In this document: positions 61,800 to 64,000 of the stretch, one piece after another
Layout: the number at the start of each line of letters is the position of its first letter
How positions within the stretch are numbered: position 1 is the first letter of the stretch
Source of the DNA: Merluccius polli
Lineage: Eukaryota; Chordata; Actinopteri; Gadiformes; Merlucciidae
Direction: 5' to 3'
Assembly (NCBI GenBank): GCA_030340625.1
Contig: JAOPHQ010003976.1
Span: 342,001 to 406,000, forward strand
Length of the DNA: 64,000 bases
Program-made: the position numbers and the translations under genes
Notes under the pieces: model-generated
What the model was told of the DNA's origin: nothing
Database searches by the model: none
Seen by the model: only the letters and a program-made list of their open reading frames with translations

Positions 61800-64000
61800 A
61801 AATTGTAAACCGGGTGTGGTGTGAAAAAAATTGGAGATTGTATTTTTAGTCCCAGCTGTAATGGTCTGTAAATAAGCAGGCGGTAGACAGCGGACGTAAA
61901 TCAAAATATTACTCTTTACTAGAGACAGGGGAAAAACACGGACACATGAAGTAACTAGGGAGAAAACAAGTCTCCAAAAACAGACTAACGAAGGATCCAA
62001 TAATTCACAATAAATAAACCAACAGGGAGGACACTTCTCATATGCCTGAATGGATATAGACCACTCAAAGAGTGAAGTGGAGAGACCACTGAGCGGGGGG
62101 TGCAGGGAAATGAGGGCATATAGACAGTTGACTAAACATAGGGTGACACTAATTACAATCAGCCCTCCTGGTAAACGGCATGAAGCGCAGTATCGTACCC
62201 TCCACTGCCTCATCTCATCCATTTTCCCCTTTAACAATAGGAAACGGCTGTTTTAACACCTTGAAACACCTATTCTAGAAAAACATGTTGTTTTGAGGTT
62301 ATATTGCAGGTATTACAACTTGCTGCACACTTAACATGTTGGTGACTCATCTCGTCTGTCTCACTTTTTGATTCACTGCAACTGACGTATTTTTAATATT
62401 TGTTAATATAATGTGGCGTTCCAGTGCCGTACTATAGGGGAAATGCAGGGTGGATAACAGGGAGCATTTCTTCTTTGACTGATTGCTGAAATTATTAATT
62501 ATGTTTGGAAGAAGAAAACTTTTTTTAAATAATTTTTTAAAAAATAAAATTAGAAGAAAAAATAAATAAATAATTTCTCCAAAAATTCCAATAGGCCACC
62601 TAGAGGTCCCCAATAGGTGGCCTATTGGGTACCTCTGACTTAGAGGGTCGTGAGGAAGCCCCTCTCAACTGTTGAATCCAGAGACTATGAATGAGCCCAG
62701 AGACAATGCGGGTACTGATAATGTGTTCTGCTATCTGCTGCTATCACGTGACACAGCAGTCTGGCCCTATGGCCTGACCACAAGGACGTATCGACATATA
62801 GATATTCCTAGAAGGGCCTGTCTGCCAAGACAAGAAGAGGAGGTGTCGCTCACATGTTTTAGAAAGTATGGTGTTATTTAATAACTAAACTAGAATAGGG
62901 TAAAAGATTCATGGACAGAATAATGAATGTATAAATAAAATTGATGCCGGCATCTGATGCTGAATCAAGTTTTAAAGCAGTTACATGCTATTCGACTTAT
63001 ATGTAAGAGACGAATACTGGGTGAGTTAATTTGCCCCAGTAAGATTCCAGTCTCCACTGAGCAAACTTGATTTTGAGCGCCTACGCATTTTTTATAGTTG
63101 TATGTATTTGAGTGTGGCTTGAAAGGTTATTATTTGGGTACCCGTGTCTGTTACTTGTTTCTGTGTTTTGTGTTGTTTTTTTCCTCTCCGTGTATTTGTT
63201 TTCCACTTCTCTTCTCTACTAACCGCATCTCTCCCCGTAGACACATAGTTAGGGGAAATAGTTAATACATAAATACATACACTCTTAACTACTCCTCACA
63301 TAGCCACAGACAGAGCTGACAACACAAACTAAGGAAGATGAATTTAGGATTCTCACTTCCCTAATAACCGTGTGTAAAAAGTGTTTTTGTGCTTTCCGGG
63401 ACAGATAGCAGACCCAACAGCTCAGTTACATCAGATGTACCCGTAATCCACACACATAATACTGCCTGACCGGGTACAGTACGCACCACATACAGGTCAT
63501 AAGGTCATAAACCACTCTCTGTATGGCCTTGCTCAGTTCTTGCATTACCCGAAAAGAGTGGTGGATAGGTAGAAAACAATCCGCAAACTGTTATAAGTGT
63601 GATGGAAGTCCCACCAGTGCATTCACATAAACCCTACAGCCTCACTCACAATAAAAGACAACACATCGCATGATCCACAATCACAAAGCCCCGAAACCCC
63701 TGATACCCCTCTCGTGAGTCTCTATGCATAAGATGCTTGGTAGGCATAATGTTATCTGATATTTTATTATATACAATTTAAATGTTATTAGGTAGTTATT
63801 ACAATGTAAAAACCTGATGCAGCCTCAGTGTTGCGTGTGTACCATTAGAACAAGCCCACCATTGGTTCATTTGAATACCTCCATTGTGTGGTGTTGAAAC
63901 ACTTATCTTCTATCTGGTGGTTCTTTTTGAATTATTTTAGCGTACCTTAAAGAAATCCAGTGTTTTTGTTTAACCCTCACTGTTCTTTATCAACCAGCAT
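61800..64000. other. Intergenic, no gene seen
   Basis: AT-rich DNA without coding similarity, apart from a 14-bp hairpin at 62588-62628. Confidence 0.5.
62588..62628. repeat. 14-bp hairpin
   Basis: CCAATAGGCCACCT and its exact inverse AGGTGGCCTATTGG, separated by 13 bases. Confidence 0.85.

Overview
The window is vertebrate nuclear DNA, almost certainly from a ray-finned fish. Coding exons carry GT-AG introns and long UTRs, there are tRNA-derived SINEs and a BEL/Pao retroelement of the kind common in fish, and microsatellites are very dense. The abundance of AC/TG, TA and CT runs recalls gadiform (cod-like) genomes, but that assignment is an inference.

Layout. (1) 1-400: first coding exon of a Rho-family GTPase, best match rhof, on the minus strand, with its P-loop; the rest of the gene lies off the left edge. 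(2) 400-6500: intergenic DNA with a 15-bp minisatellite, a large palindrome around a TA run, and a GC-rich promoter candidate with an inverted pair of CCAAT boxes. (3) 6542-20645, plus strand: a complete setd1b-type H3K4 methyltransferase gene. I assembled 17 coding exons that join in frame and encode about 1815 residues (RRM, proline-rich and acidic linkers, N-SET, WDR5-binding Win motif, SET, post-SET). A 3' UTR of about 2.5 kb runs to an AATAAA at 23126. RHOF and SETD1B are also neighbours on human 12q24.31, so the pair looks like conserved synteny. (4) 23833-34067: a broken V-ATPase subunit B gene (five recognisable exons, one exon absent, two frameshifts). A decayed BEL/Pao retrotransposon (about 26.49-33.56 kb) and a foldback element of TACGTAA-type repeats lie in its introns. 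(5) 34-64 kb: no gene recognised. It holds simple repeats, SINEs, several MITEs with target-site duplications, a decayed LTR element (about 49.7-55.4 kb) carrying nested DNA transposons, and a second nested cluster at 58.7-60.0 kb.

Most notable points: a textbook U12-type AT-AC intron in setd1b (17394-17661); three places in the same gene where the sequence spanning a 5' splice site has been tandemly duplicated (after exons 5, 13 and 14); CCCTAA-bearing minisatellites in several setd1b introns and the 3' UTR; the TACGTAA foldback; and nested transposons, including a fragment with a THAP-like first exon and an 8-bp target duplication.

All exon boundaries were derived by reading splice signals and checking codon phase by hand. 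No database or transcript evidence was available. Statements about related proteins rest on general family knowledge.
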